DNA of 64,000 bases from assembly GCF_013359905.1 (NCBI RefSeq), contig NZ_JABMCC010000111.1, forward strand, positions 336,373 to 400,372. Reading direction: 5' to 3'. Below the pieces are notes generated by a model. The model ran no database searches. It was not told the DNA's origin and saw only the letters and a list, made by a program, of their open reading frames with translations. A program made the translations under genes and the position numbers. How positions within the stretch are numbered: the first letter of the stretch is position 1; each line of letters opens with the position of its first letter. This document shows positions 46,075 to 55,050 of this stretch, one piece after another. This DNA is from Paenibacillus taichungensis. Its GTDB lineage: Bacteria > Bacillota > Bacilli > Paenibacillales > Paenibacillaceae.

Positions 46075-47273
46075 TCCCTAATTTGATCTTTGAATGAATC
46101 ATCCAACGTGCCTACACGTTTGATTTGCACATTAACTTTGTAATCGACATCCAGATCTTCTAGATAGTGATCCCAATCCTTCTCCACCTTTTTGAAGAAC
46201 TTGGGATCAGCGTGATAAACCTCCTGCCCGAATCCGAAAATATCGACGTGAAATTTACGCTGTACCGACTTGACGGATTTTTGCATCAGCTCTACGAGCC
46301 GTTCCTCACTGTCTCGTTCCAATTGCTTGAGTACTTCCATTGATCCTATTTTGATTCCACATTCCACGGCACCTATAGACGATACATTTTTCATTTTGAT
46401 ATTGATTACAGGATGTCCGGCAACGACTTTTGCACTCCGTTTCGTCGTTGTGCGGAGTGCTTTGAAGGTGACATATCCGTCTTTGCGACAAGGTAGATGA
46501 CTGATGGTGGATACTACATTGTTTCGAATGTAGTTATACCCCTTGGATTCATCCTCCGTTAGCCAGCCAATCAGCTTATCTTCTCTGAATACGGACAGCC
46601 CGGTTGAATTCAGTCGGGCAGGAGCCTTAATAGTTGCAATATTTTCCTGATGTCCGCTTTTCTCCGGATTGCCAACGACCTCTACACCGGTAATCACAGG
46701 CTGTATTCCGGGAGACAAAATATATTCCATTAACTGATCGCCGGTTACAGTTGTTGTCGGTGACCATGTCTTGGTGGAGACATCCAATGAATTGAACATT
46801 TTCTCCGCAGGTAAGTTTTCAAGAGGTGTCATCACGTCAAGCACTTTGGAAGCCGTTGTATTTCTGGCCACCATGACGTAATAGTCAGGTCGAACTGTAG
46901 GCTCCCGCATTAGAGCTTCGGTCACATCATAAATCCCGACCTTGCGGGCGTATTCTTCGCCATATACCAAAATACGTATGTGCGCCATAAAGATACGGCG
47001 TGGGCTTGACTCTGTCAGTTTCTGAATAGCTTCAAACAGCGTTGGGGCAGAAGCCTGATACTGAGTCACAGGGGTCCCTTTGCCTCCCCCTGATTTGGAG
47101 GAAACTTCATTAGGGACAACCACTTGAGCACTTACTTTAATCATGTCACCATCCTTGTCCACACCCAGTCCCAGCATAATACCGAGTTCATTAAGTTCCT
47201 GGCGATCCCAGCATCCGGTAAGGAGAGGGAGCAGAACGGCAAAGGACAGAATTAATTGTAGGCATTTGTTCAT
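46071..47273 (-). CDS. Ger(x)C family germination lipoprotein (operon 2)
   Basis: The protein has 400 residues. Lipobox LLTGCW (Cys about residue 21) is followed by DRQELNELGIMLGLGVDKDG, the typical C-subunit start. The later SAQVVVPNE, PRRIFMAHIRILVYGEEYARKVG and CxIKIGSME sections also fit. It is membrane-anchored on the outer face of the spore inner membrane. It follows the A gene by 18 nt. Confidence 0.93.
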   Translation of the reverse strand: MNKCLQLILSFAVLLPLLTGCWDRQELNELGIMLGLGVDKDGDMIKVSAQVVVPNEVSSKSGGGKGTPVTQYQASAPTLFEAIQKLTESSPRRIFMAHIRILVYGEEYARKVGIYDVTEALMREPTVRPDYYVMVARNTTASKVLDVMTPLENLPAEKMFNSLDVSTKTWSPTTTVTGDQLMEYILSPGIQPVITGVEVVGNPEKSGHQENIATIKAPARLNSTGLSVFREDKLIGWLTEDESKGYNYIRNNVVSTISHLPCRKDGYVTFKALRTTTKRSAKVVAGHPVINIKMKNVSSIGAVECGIKIGSMEVLKQLERDSEERLVELMQKSVKSVQRKFHVDIFGFGQEVYHADPKFFKKVEKDWDHYLEDLDVDYKVNVQIKRVGTLDDSFKDQIRE

Positions 47274-47291
47274 ACACGTTCTCCTTACCGA

Positions 47292-48803
47292 TTATCGCTT
47301 CGTTTTTTTGTCAGCTTGTCTGGTTTCATTCGCAGTCCCGGTAGAAAGCGGACGTGTCTTCATCCGGGCCCAAGGCACGCGGAAGATGGTATCTTTGAGA
47401 TCTTTCCCAATGTAAGGTGCGAATGGGGACATATAAGACACACCGAAAGATCTTAAACTGCATAAATGGGTTACCGTAATCAGCAGAACCATCAGAATTC
47501 CGTAGAAACCAAAGGCGGCAGCCAGAATCATCAGTACAAATCGCAGAATCCGTACAGAAATGGATAATCCATTTTCTGGAATAACATAACTGGATATCGC
47601 TGTAATGGATACGATAATAACCATGGCAGCCGATACAACGCCTGCATCTACCGCAGCTTGACCAATAACAAGGGTACCCACAATGGAAACAGCCTGACCG
47701 ACCGTTTTCGGAATCCGTATGCCAGCTTCCCGCAAAATTTCATAGGTCAACTCCATTAAGATGGCTTCAATAAATGCCGGGAATGGAACGCCTTCACGCT
47801 GCGCTGCCAAACTGATAAGTAGGTTGGTAGGCAGCATCTCTTGATGAAAGGTTGTAATGGCAATATAAAAGGATGGAGCGAGCAGCGCGATAAAGAAGGC
47901 TAAGTAACGAATCATTCGAATTAATGAGCTAATATCGGCCCGCTGGTAGTAGTCTTCTGGAGACTGAAAGAAATGAACAAACAAGGCTGGGACAAGCAGT
48001 ACGAATGGAGTACCGTCTATAATGATTGCTACCCGACCTTCAAGCAGTGCAGCACATACGGTGTCCGGTCGCTCGCTGTTATAGACCGTAGGGAAGATCG
48101 TACCTGTTTTGTCTTGCACCAGTTCTTCGATATATCCGCTTTCCAGAATAGCGTCAATATCAATCTCATCAAGTCTGCGCCGCAGTTCGTTTACAACCTC
48201 TTGATCGACGATATGCTCCAGATATACTACGGCAACCCTAGTGTTGGAAACTCGGCCAATCTCCCTTTCTTCAATCCAAAGATGGGGGTCTCGAATTCGT
48301 TTGCGTATCAAGCCTGTATTCGTACGCAAATTTTCATTGAAGCCTTCCATGGGTCCTCGTACAACCGTCTGGGAAATCGGTTCACCGACGGCACGATCTT
48401 CCCATCCTGCAGCTGCAATTTTCAGTCCCTGATCGGAACCTTCTAGGAGTACAACGGCAAAGCCCGCCAGAAGGGCGTCAAGAACATCTTTTATCTCATT
48501 GATTAGTACTACATTGCTGGCGACCAAGACATCATTCTGGAGATAGCTCAAATGCTCGTTATCCGCCGAAAAGTCAGGCAGTTCACGGGTCTGTAACAAG
48601 GGTTCGAGGATGGAATGATTCACAATCTGCACGTCTACCATCCCATCGATGTACAACATGACAGAAGGCCATTTGTGCAAACACTGCAGAGGACGAATCA
48701 TCAAGTCTTTGCTGTTCCCCATTACTTTCTTGCAATAATCCGTATTCTCCGTAAGATTCGGAGATATTCTCTGACCCTGGCTGCTCTGCGTTGCAGTACT
48801 CAT
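47292..48803 (-). CDS. GerA family spore germination protein (operon 2)
   Basis: The protein has 503 residues. N-terminal soluble domain (VMLYIDGMVDVQIVN, GPMEGFNENLRTNTGLIRKRIRDPHL), then about five helices with FFIALLAPSFYIAITTFHQEMLPTNLL, REGVPFPAFIEAILMELTYEILREAGIRIP and the LRSFGVSYMSPFAPY end. First gene of an A-C-D-B-B operon behind a sigma-G-like promoter (48838-48867), so made in the forespore. ATG follows AAGGGGTGAAGGA. Confidence 0.95.
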   Translation of the reverse strand: MSTATQSSQGQRISPNLTENTDYCKKVMGNSKDLMIRPLQCLHKWPSVMLYIDGMVDVQIVNHSILEPLLQTRELPDFSADNEHLSYLQNDVLVASNVVLINEIKDVLDALLAGFAVVLLEGSDQGLKIAAAGWEDRAVGEPISQTVVRGPMEGFNENLRTNTGLIRKRIRDPHLWIEEREIGRVSNTRVAVVYLEHIVDQEVVNELRRRLDEIDIDAILESGYIEELVQDKTGTIFPTVYNSERPDTVCAALLEGRVAIIIDGTPFVLLVPALFVHFFQSPEDYYQRADISSLIRMIRYLAFFIALLAPSFYIAITTFHQEMLPTNLLISLAAQREGVPFPAFIEAILMELTYEILREAGIRIPKTVGQAVSIVGTLVIGQAAVDAGVVSAAMVIIVSITAISSYVIPENGLSISVRILRFVLMILAAAFGFYGILMVLLITVTHLCSLRSFGVSYMSPFAPYIGKDLKDTIFRVPWARMKTRPLSTGTANETRQADKKTKR

Positions 48804-48837
48804 TCCTTCACCCCTTATACACCCTATATTTGCAAAT

Positions 48838-48867
48838 TAGTATGACCTGGATGAATCAGGATTATCA
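48838..48867 (-). promoter_or_regulatory. Sigma-G-like promoter of germination operon 2
   Basis: On the minus strand TGATAA, 17 nt, CATACTA. The -10 is identical to the forespore sigma-G consensus CATACTA, and the -35 matches TGAATA at four of six positions. Expected start is about 27 nt before the GerA-family ATG at 48803. Confidence 0.65.
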
Positions 48868-48908
48868 CAAAAGCGTTATTGAATATCCCAAAAAATAAAA
48901 AAAGCATA

Positions 48909-48937
48909 TTGTTAATTCTTTTATATTAGAATATTAT
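48909..48937 (+). promoter_or_regulatory. Promoter of the MFS gene
   Basis: TTGTTA, 17 nt, TATTAT on the plus strand, 42 nt before the MFS start. Palindromic sequences overlap the spacer and -10 (see 48922-48961). Confidence 0.55.
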
Positions 48938-48961
48938 CTAATTAGATTAATATCTAATATA
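48922..48961. promoter_or_regulatory. Nested palindromes over the MFS promoter
   Basis: TATATTAGA (48922-48930) and TCTAATATA (48953-48961) form a perfect inverted repeat around an inner palindrome TCTAATTAGA (48937-48946). The set overlaps the -10 and start region. This is a likely operator for a repressor, unknown, acting on the exporter gene. Confidence 0.45.
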
Positions 48962-48979
48962 AAGAGAAGAGGATTTGTC

Positions 48980-50254
48980 ATGTTGTTTAGATCGTCCATT
49001 CTGATTTTGTTACAAAAAGAATCGGAATACCGCAAGTTCTTTATCGCGGGATTAGTGAACGGCATAGGTGACCGTTTCTGTCAGGTAGCCATGCTTTCGT
49101 TAATTCTCAGCACAACAGGATCTGGACTTGCTGTAGGACTGGCCCTTGGTCTGCGTGTGCTTCCATTTCTGTTGCTTGCTCCTGCAGGCGGCTTGTTAAC
49201 CATGCGTTTCTCACGGCGGAAGATTATGCTGTTTACCAATTTGATAAGGGTGCCTCTTGCTCTGAGCTATTTACTCGTAAACAGTGCGGATGATTTGTGG
49301 ATTCTATACACAGCGAGTACTTTACTAGCCTGTGCTGAGGCTCTCTATGCGCCGGTCCGCAAATCAGGCATACCACTGCTTGTACAGCCGGAACATTTGC
49401 TCAAAATTAACGGACTTGAACAGGTAATGAATGGTACGGTGCTGATCGTAGGTGCCTTTCTTGGGGGAATCACCTCATCAGTCATGGGGCCGCAGGCTGC
49501 GTTTATAACTAATGCGGTGTGCTTTTTGTTGGCTGCTGTTTTGATCCGAAAAGTCTCGTTTCCATCCAGAATGGGTACGGAATCAAATGAGATATCACTT
49601 GAAAGTATGGAGAGATCAGCCACAGCAGCTTCTGGTAAATCTTCAGTGATTACTCGTACCAAAGGTGCAGATCATGTTCCTTCGGTGATATGGAGGCTGG
49701 TTCGATCCTCTGTAGCATTACAGATCATCATCCTATTCGAGTTATGGGTCCCTGTCATCAACGGGATTGATAATGTATTGATCAGTGTTTATGCAATTGA
49801 AGTATTTTCCCTTGGGGATTGGGGTGTAGGTCTGTTCTATGCGGCGCTTGGGACAGGGCTGGTATTAAGTAACTGGTACTCTCGTTATTTTCAGCATTGG
49901 CTGCTTCCGGGAGTAGTCCTGTGTCTACTTGTGGAAGGGGGATTACTTATGCTGCTTAGTGTGGTGACTCTGCCAGTGATCGCAGTGCTGATTTATATTC
50001 TGCTGGCCCTTATGTCAGGAATAGGCAATGCTTGTCTGGATACATTGCTGATGAATGAAACACCTGAGAAATACCGAGGGCTCATCTATGGCTTGGTGAC
50101 GGCTTGCAGTAGTACCATGCTGGGGTTATCCATGTTTGGTGCGAGTTTTGTTATTAGAAGTGGTGGAGCCACGGAAGCTTGGTTTTGCAGGCGGATTGGG
50201 TTTTGCGGCCATTGCTGTTTTGCTTACAACCTATGGATGGTTAAGGGCCCGTGA
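48980..50254 (+). CDS. MFS transporter with frameshifted C-terminus
   Basis: The protein has 424 residues as read. Major-facilitator fold with about eleven helices, starting YRKFFIAGLVNGIGDRFCQVAMLSLIL, with the loop RFSRRKIMLFTNLIRVPLAL. It resembles macrolide/drug-efflux type MFS proteins. The last 23 residues (WFCRRIGFCGHCCFAYN...) are cysteine-rich and not helical. Removing one T from the TTTT at 50183-50186 gives instead FAGGLGFAAIAVLLTTYGW and then LRAREVF..., a normal final helix and basic tail ending at 50294 (about 437 residues). Either the gene is mutated or the base call is wrong. Confidence 0.85.
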   Translation: MLFRSSILILLQKESEYRKFFIAGLVNGIGDRFCQVAMLSLILSTTGSGLAVGLALGLRVLPFLLLAPAGGLLTMRFSRRKIMLFTNLIRVPLALSYLLVNSADDLWILYTASTLLACAEALYAPVRKSGIPLLVQPEHLLKINGLEQVMNGTVLIVGAFLGGITSSVMGPQAAFITNAVCFLLAAVLIRKVSFPSRMGTESNEISLESMERSATAASGKSSVITRTKGADHVPSVIWRLVRSSVALQIIILFELWVPVINGIDNVLISVYAIEVFSLGDWGVGLFYAALGTGLVLSNWYSRYFQHWLLPGVVLCLLVEGGLLMLLSVVTLPVIAVLIYILLALMSGIGNACLDTLLMNETPEKYRGLIYGLVTACSSTMLGLSMFGASFVIRSGGATEAWFCRRIGFCGHCCFAYNLWMVKGP

Positions 50255-50296
50255 GGTTTTTAACATTAAACGTATAAGCAAAAGAAGAACATAAAA

Positions 50297-50321
50297 AAGG
50301 AGCCGCGATATGCAGCTCCTT
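50297..50321 (-). terminator. Terminator downstream of the DedA gene
   Basis: On the minus strand AAGGAGC, loop, GCTCCTTTTTT: a stem followed by T-run. It is about 117 nt past the DedA stop and directly beyond the restored MFS stop. Confidence 0.65.
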
Positions 50322-50437
50322 GCTATTATCAGAAACAGAAAATATAACCTGAGGTTCCACACGGCACAAAAATCTCTGAGCTAAATGTGTCTGAATACAA
50401 CCATTGATATCATCGATTAATATGTGAGTGCTGTCGT

Positions 50438-51082
50438 TTATTTTTGTCTTTGCCGAATAGCGGCAGGTTTGCGCAACGATCGAGCTGCCCACGCTTTTCG
50501 ATAACGGTACAGTACGGCTACAATCAGCAGCAGTCCGATCCCCGCCACGATGTAAGGTGCATATTGATGAACAAGCTGAAACACAGCGTTCCATTGCGGT
50601 CCAAATATTTTGCCGATGCCTAGGAACAGCATGACCCAGAACAGTGCGCCTGAATAGGCATAGAGAGCGAATTTACGAAAGGGAACAGCGGCTATACCCG
50701 CAAAATATCCGGTGAAATGTCTCACTCCCGGAATGAAATAACCGATGAAGATCAGGGCATTACCGTACTTAGCAAACCACTTTTGCGTTTTATCCAGCTT
50801 GTCCTGTTTCATCAGAAACCATTTGCCATATCGTGTAATGAACGGTAGACCTGCTTTGGCCCCAATAAAATAAGTGATCGTCATGCCAATCGTCGTTCCC
50901 AGAAAAGCAAGGATGGCAAGTATTCCAAAGTCCAGATGACCCTTGTAGGACAGAAATCCTGCATAAGCCATAGTCGTTTCTCCCGGGAAGGGAAGGGCGA
51001 TGAATTCCAGCAATAAACCAAAAAACAAAACGCTGTATCCGTAGGATCCAAACAGATGCTGGACCTTCTCAAGCAATTCCAA
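50438..51082 (-). CDS. DedA family membrane protein
   Basis: The protein has 214 residues and about five helices. It has FGLLLEFIALPFPGETTMAYAGF with the conserved acidic Glu and the EFxG-type motif near the N-terminus, YFIGAKAGLPFITRYGKWF, and the later FIGYFIPGVRHFTGYFAGIA with the Arg typical of DedA. DedA/DTT proteins act as undecaprenyl-phosphate or phosphatidylethanolamine translocases. Which applies cannot be said here. Start behind a GGAG-like site (minus strand CAGGAGAGTGAAGTC). Single gene. Confidence 0.92.
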   Translation of the reverse strand: MELLEKVQHLFGSYGYSVLFFGLLLEFIALPFPGETTMAYAGFLSYKGHLDFGILAILAFLGTTIGMTITYFIGAKAGLPFITRYGKWFLMKQDKLDKTQKWFAKYGNALIFIGYFIPGVRHFTGYFAGIAAVPFRKFALYAYSGALFWVMLFLGIGKIFGPQWNAVFQLVHQYAPYIVAGIGLLLIVAVLYRYRKAWAARSLRKPAAIRQRQK

Positions 51083-51327
51083 TAGACTTCACTCTCCTGC
51101 AGACAGGGTGGGAGGAGATGCTTACTCTCCAAGGAGTTTTGTTCACGATCCTACCTGTCCATTATGCTACCTAATCCGAAGCCAAGAATCAATCGCGAGC
51201 CATCCCAAATTGTGAAAAATTATAAAACAAAATCGCGTCTTTTTTCAGTGCGTCCTCCATATAATTCTAACAAATCTGCTGAAGTCTATCAGCAAATTCA
51301 CTAGAGACGTTGGAGGTCGATTCGTAC

Positions 51328-52596
51328 ATGTTAACGCCAATACATACATTATTATCTGGAAAATGGTCTGTACTAATACTTCGCATAGTTGTACTGCTGT
51401 GTGTATTCGCTGCATCTGCAGGCACAACTTACGCTTCCTCTGTATCGGGGTCTGATGCACCTGCCCCTAAAGAAGAGAATCCTCAAGATAAGGTAGTCTA
51501 TTTGAGTTTTGACGATGGACCGGGTAACCATACCCGTGAAGTATTGGATATTTTGCGCAAGGAACAGGTTTTGGCTACATTTTTTGTGCTTGGAGAGCAG
51601 GCAGAACGTTATCCTGAGATGATCCGTGCGGTTGTGGAAGATGGACATGCTTTGGGCAATCATACGTTTAATCATAATTATGAACAGCTATATAGTGATT
51701 TCAAAGTGTTCTGGAAGCAGATCAAACAGACAGAGTCAGTCGTAGAGCGAATTACCGGATTTAGACCGAATCTGGTCCGGGCACCGGGCGGTACCTACGG
51801 ACATTTTGATAAGAGTTATTTTGATCTGCTGAAATTGGGCGGGTACACCGTTATAGACTGGAACGTAGACAGTGGTGATTCCAAACGGAAGGGTGTTCCA
51901 GCCAAAGAAATCTTACGCAATGCGACCAAGGTGCCTGCCGGAGCACGTTCGGTCATTGTATTGATGCATGATGGAGGAGCTCATGCCGAGACGGTAAAAG
52001 CACTACCTGGCATTATCAAGTATTACAGCGATCAGGGATTTCGTTTTGAAACGATGAAGGCCTCGGATGAGCCTGTTCAATTCCGAACCGATTCCAATGG
52101 TAAATACAAGTCTCGCAAAGCCCCGAGTAAGGAATGGATCGCAGAAAATGTACAAGAGAACAGCAACCTGTGGTTGGCCGGCAAGGAACTGAAGGTGGAA
52201 ATTGGATTGGCAGCAGCCACATTGAAGCAAGGAGAATTTCGCGTGGAAGATCAGCGGATCATGGTGCCTCTGCGGACCTTTATGAAAAAGTTCGGTGGTA
52301 GCGCACGTTGGAATGCAGAGACCCGAACAGCCACAGCCGTATGGAAAGACCGAACCATCCATGCAGACAGTGTCAGCGGAGATCTGACAACGAAACGTTC
52401 AGACCAGTTGAATGACAGAACAACAGAGGGAGTCGTGCAGAGTCAGGGGGGAACGATCTGGGTTCCGCTGCGTGAATTGATGGAGCATATGGGAGTAACC
52501 GTTGATTCACTAAAGGCGAATGAAAAGGAATGGATGGTTAAAGCCAGCGTTCCTCTAGCAGCAGCTAACAGCATGTATTTGGATAAATTGATCTGA
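51328..52596 (+). CDS. Polysaccharide deacetylase with C-terminal stalk domain
   Basis: The protein has 422 residues. A signal sequence (IVVLLCVFAASAGTTYA) precedes a NodB homology domain: SFDDGPGNHT (Asp pair), DGHALGNHTFNH (metal His), RAPGGTYG, WNVDSGD and SVIVLMHDGG. It removes acetyl groups from N-acetylglucosamine polymers, probably peptidoglycan. From about residue 285 a copper-amine-oxidase-type stalk domain follows (RVEDQRIMVPLRTFMKKFGGSARWNAETRTATAVW, IWVPLRELMEHMGVTV). The ATG at 51328 follows GGAGGT by 11 nt; TTG at 51310 is inside that site. Single gene. Confidence 0.92.
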   Translation: MLTPIHTLLSGKWSVLILRIVVLLCVFAASAGTTYASSVSGSDAPAPKEENPQDKVVYLSFDDGPGNHTREVLDILRKEQVLATFFVLGEQAERYPEMIRAVVEDGHALGNHTFNHNYEQLYSDFKVFWKQIKQTESVVERITGFRPNLVRAPGGTYGHFDKSYFDLLKLGGYTVIDWNVDSGDSKRKGVPAKEILRNATKVPAGARSVIVLMHDGGAHAETVKALPGIIKYYSDQGFRFETMKASDEPVQFRTDSNGKYKSRKAPSKEWIAENVQENSNLWLAGKELKVEIGLAAATLKQGEFRVEDQRIMVPLRTFMKKFGGSARWNAETRTATAVWKDRTIHADSVSGDLTTKRSDQLNDRTTEGVVQSQGGTIWVPLRELMEHMGVTVDSLKANEKEWMVKASVPLAAANSMYLDKLI

Positions 52597-52699
52597 ATAA
52601 AGTCGTTCGTACAGGACTATTCTCTCTACTTCCGGGCAACACTGAATCATAGATTAGTATGGTTCAGGAATGCCGATGGATGGAAGGAGATTAGAAGAT

Positions 52700-53689
52700 A
52701 TGTCTTATATCCGAATGGAACATGAACATGCTGTAGAATTGCTGAATAGAGTTATGAAGCGAGTTGAAAGTGTGATCATAGGCAAAAAACAAGAGATTCG
52801 TTATGTGTTAACTGCAATGCTGAGTGGAGGTCATGTACTTCTGGAAGATGTACCGGGTACCGGCAAAACGATGCTGGTTCGCGCCGTCGCTTCTGCACTG
52901 GATTGCTCCATGGGACGAATTCAGTTCACGTCGGATGTGATGCCGGCAGATGTGACGGGCACGTCGATGTATCATCCGCATACGGGAGAATTTAAGTTTC
53001 GACCAGGACCCGTCATGTCCAATATTGTGCTGGCCGATGAAATCAATCGCGCTTCCCCCCGCACTCAGTCAGCACTTCTGGAAGCGATGGAGGAACGGCG
53101 CGTTACGGTGGATGGCACAACCTATGCTTTGCCGCGCCCATTCTTTTTGCTGGCGACGCAGAATCCGTTGCAGTTTGAGGGCACTTATCGTTTGCCTGAA
53201 GCGCAGCTGGATCGTTTTATCATGAAGATTGGACTGGGGTATCCTGATCCGGAGCAGGAAGTCGAACTGTTAACCCGGATGCAAAGCAGAGAACTGCTTG
53301 ATGAACTTCGCCCTGTCATGCTTGCTGAAGAAGTCGTAGCCATGCAGCGTGAAGTAAAACATGTACATGTGGACTCAGTTGTCAAACAGTATCTGGTTGC
53401 TGTTGCCGTTGCCTCCAGAAGTCACCCTGCGGTAAGACTGGGTATCAGCCCGCGCGGAACATTGGCCTGGATGGCCGCTGCACAATCGTTTGCTTACCTG
53501 CAAGGGCGCAGTTATGTCATTCCCGATGATGTGAAAGAGATGGCTGTGCCTGTCCTATCCCATCGCGTTCAATTGAAATCCCAGAACAGAGCGGAAATCT
53601 GGGCACAGGCGCAGGTGATTCAGGAAGCTCTGTCATCGGTTCCTGTACCTGTACAGATGGCGGCACAGGGAAGGGGACGGCGTCAATGA
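52700..53689 (+). CDS. MoxR-type AAA+ ATPase
   Basis: The protein has 329 residues. Walker A EDVPGTGKT, Walker B NIVLADEINRASPRTQSALLEAMEE, sensor LLATQNPLQFEGTYRLPEAQLDRF, and a winged or lid C-terminus (LGISPRGTLAWMAAAQ). MoxR ATPases act as chaperones for membrane or metal-binding complexes, usually with DUF58 and transglutaminase partners, as here. ATG at 52700 follows AAGGAGATTAGAAGAT; an ATG at 52670 is less supported. Overlaps the DUF58 gene by 4 bp. Confidence 0.93.
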   Translation: MSYIRMEHEHAVELLNRVMKRVESVIIGKKQEIRYVLTAMLSGGHVLLEDVPGTGKTMLVRAVASALDCSMGRIQFTSDVMPADVTGTSMYHPHTGEFKFRPGPVMSNIVLADEINRASPRTQSALLEAMEERRVTVDGTTYALPRPFFLLATQNPLQFEGTYRLPEAQLDRFIMKIGLGYPDPEQEVELLTRMQSRELLDELRPVMLAEEVVAMQREVKHVHVDSVVKQYLVAVAVASRSHPAVRLGISPRGTLAWMAAAQSFAYLQGRSYVIPDDVKEMAVPVLSHRVQLKSQNRAEIWAQAQVIQEALSSVPVPVQMAAQGRGRRQ

Positions 53690-55050
53690 CTGCGCTGGGT
53701 CAACGGATGTTGGGTGCTATCCTGGTCATAGTTTTTGCCTCTTTGTATGTATGGCATGGCGGCAAGGCCGCGCTTTTTCTATCCATTATGGCAGCCTTGA
53801 TGCTCGCAAGCGCACTGATTATCCATTTTCTCGGTCCGCGCAATATTAACATTCGGCGGCAAATGCATGCGAATCGGGTTGTGGCAGGCGAAAGAACGCG
53901 AGTGGCCGTGGAACTGAAATTCGACTGCCCGATTCCACTGTTATGGATCATTCTGTGTGAGAATACACCTGCCGGTGTACACCGTAAGTTACTATTTCCG
54001 GGAAATCGTCGCCAGTTTACGTATCAATATGAATTATCGGGTTTGCGCAGAGGTGTATACAGATGGGAATCAAGCAGATTGTACTGGGGTGATGTTTTCG
54101 GATGGAATACGGTCTCCGCAGAGACTGTGAATCATACCTCGCTCATTGTTGTTCCCCAAGCAGCGGAATGGGGTGAGAATAATCCCGGAGAATACTCGGC
54201 AGTGGGAGAAGATGCACTGTCTGAGCGAAGAAGCAGTCAAGGGAATCGCAGTCCTGAGTTCCGGGAATATCAGCAAGGAGACCCGCTGGGGCGTGTTCAT
54301 TGGAAAAGCACAGCCAAAACGGGTCGACTTCAGACTTTTTTGCCTGAAACCTCTGATTCTGTCTCGCTGGGTATACTGGTGTATGAAGGCGCATCAGGTT
54401 ATGAAGTGCGGCAGTCAGAGAAGAGGGATACGCCCGCTTTTGAACGTGTAGTCCGTGCAGCTGCCCGTTGGATTCATACCGCTGAACGTGACAACATTCC
54501 TTATCAACTGTGGACCGAAGGTGGTGGGTCAGGATCTGCTCATCAGGAGAAATGGCAGCAAGAACTCCTGCACTCGCCTGAAAATCATGCGCTGGACAAG
54601 CTGGCTCAGGCGCGAATTTCCGCGCCTCAAGCTGTATCTCCATCGCTTCGTACAGAGATGTTGGATAGAATGGCGATCGGCTCACGAATTGTGATCCTCA
54701 CTGGCAAAATGGATGACACTTTGGTGGAGTGGGTAATGTGTGCAATCGGGTTGGGATACAGGGTAGAGGTTCAGTTAACGGAGTTCATGGCCGGAGAAGG
54801 TTCATCACCTATATCGCGAGCGGAATCACTCAGCAGCCATATGGCTCAGAAGCGAGGACATCATGTTGATGCGGCAGATACCTCTGTAGCTGTAGCAACA
54901 GCACAGTCCATTGCAACAGATCAAACTATTCGTGACATGGACAATGAAAGTGTGGAACAGCTTCGTCAAAGTGGAGTACAGATCCATTGGATTACAGATG
55001 GCTCTTTACCTTCAATGAGAAAGGCGGAGGTAACGGATGTGGGAGCATAA
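53686..55050 (+). CDS. DUF58 domain protein
   Basis: The protein has 454 residues. Two N-terminal membrane helices (LGAILVIVFASLYVWH and LFLSIMAALMLASALIIHF) are followed by a beta-rich section. The conserved DUF58 core reads REYQQGDPLGRVHWKSTAKTGRLQTF. The C-terminal part is a von Willebrand-like fold with an ITGKMDDTLV-like strand. Overlaps the MoxR gene by ATGA and the next gene by 14 bp, so the three genes are tightly coupled. It likely forms a membrane complex with both. The function is unknown; roles in envelope remodelling are suggested for such operons. Confidence 0.9.
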   Translation: MTALGQRMLGAILVIVFASLYVWHGGKAALFLSIMAALMLASALIIHFLGPRNINIRRQMHANRVVAGERTRVAVELKFDCPIPLLWIILCENTPAGVHRKLLFPGNRRQFTYQYELSGLRRGVYRWESSRLYWGDVFGWNTVSAETVNHTSLIVVPQAAEWGENNPGEYSAVGEDALSERRSSQGNRSPEFREYQQGDPLGRVHWKSTAKTGRLQTFLPETSDSVSLGILVYEGASGYEVRQSEKRDTPAFERVVRAAARWIHTAERDNIPYQLWTEGGGSGSAHQEKWQQELLHSPENHALDKLAQARISAPQAVSPSLRTEMLDRMAIGSRIVILTGKMDDTLVEWVMCAIGLGYRVEVQLTEFMAGEGSSPISRAESLSSHMAQKRGHHVDAADTSVAVATAQSIATDQTIRDMDNESVEQLRQSGVQIHWITDGSLPSMRKAEVTDVGA

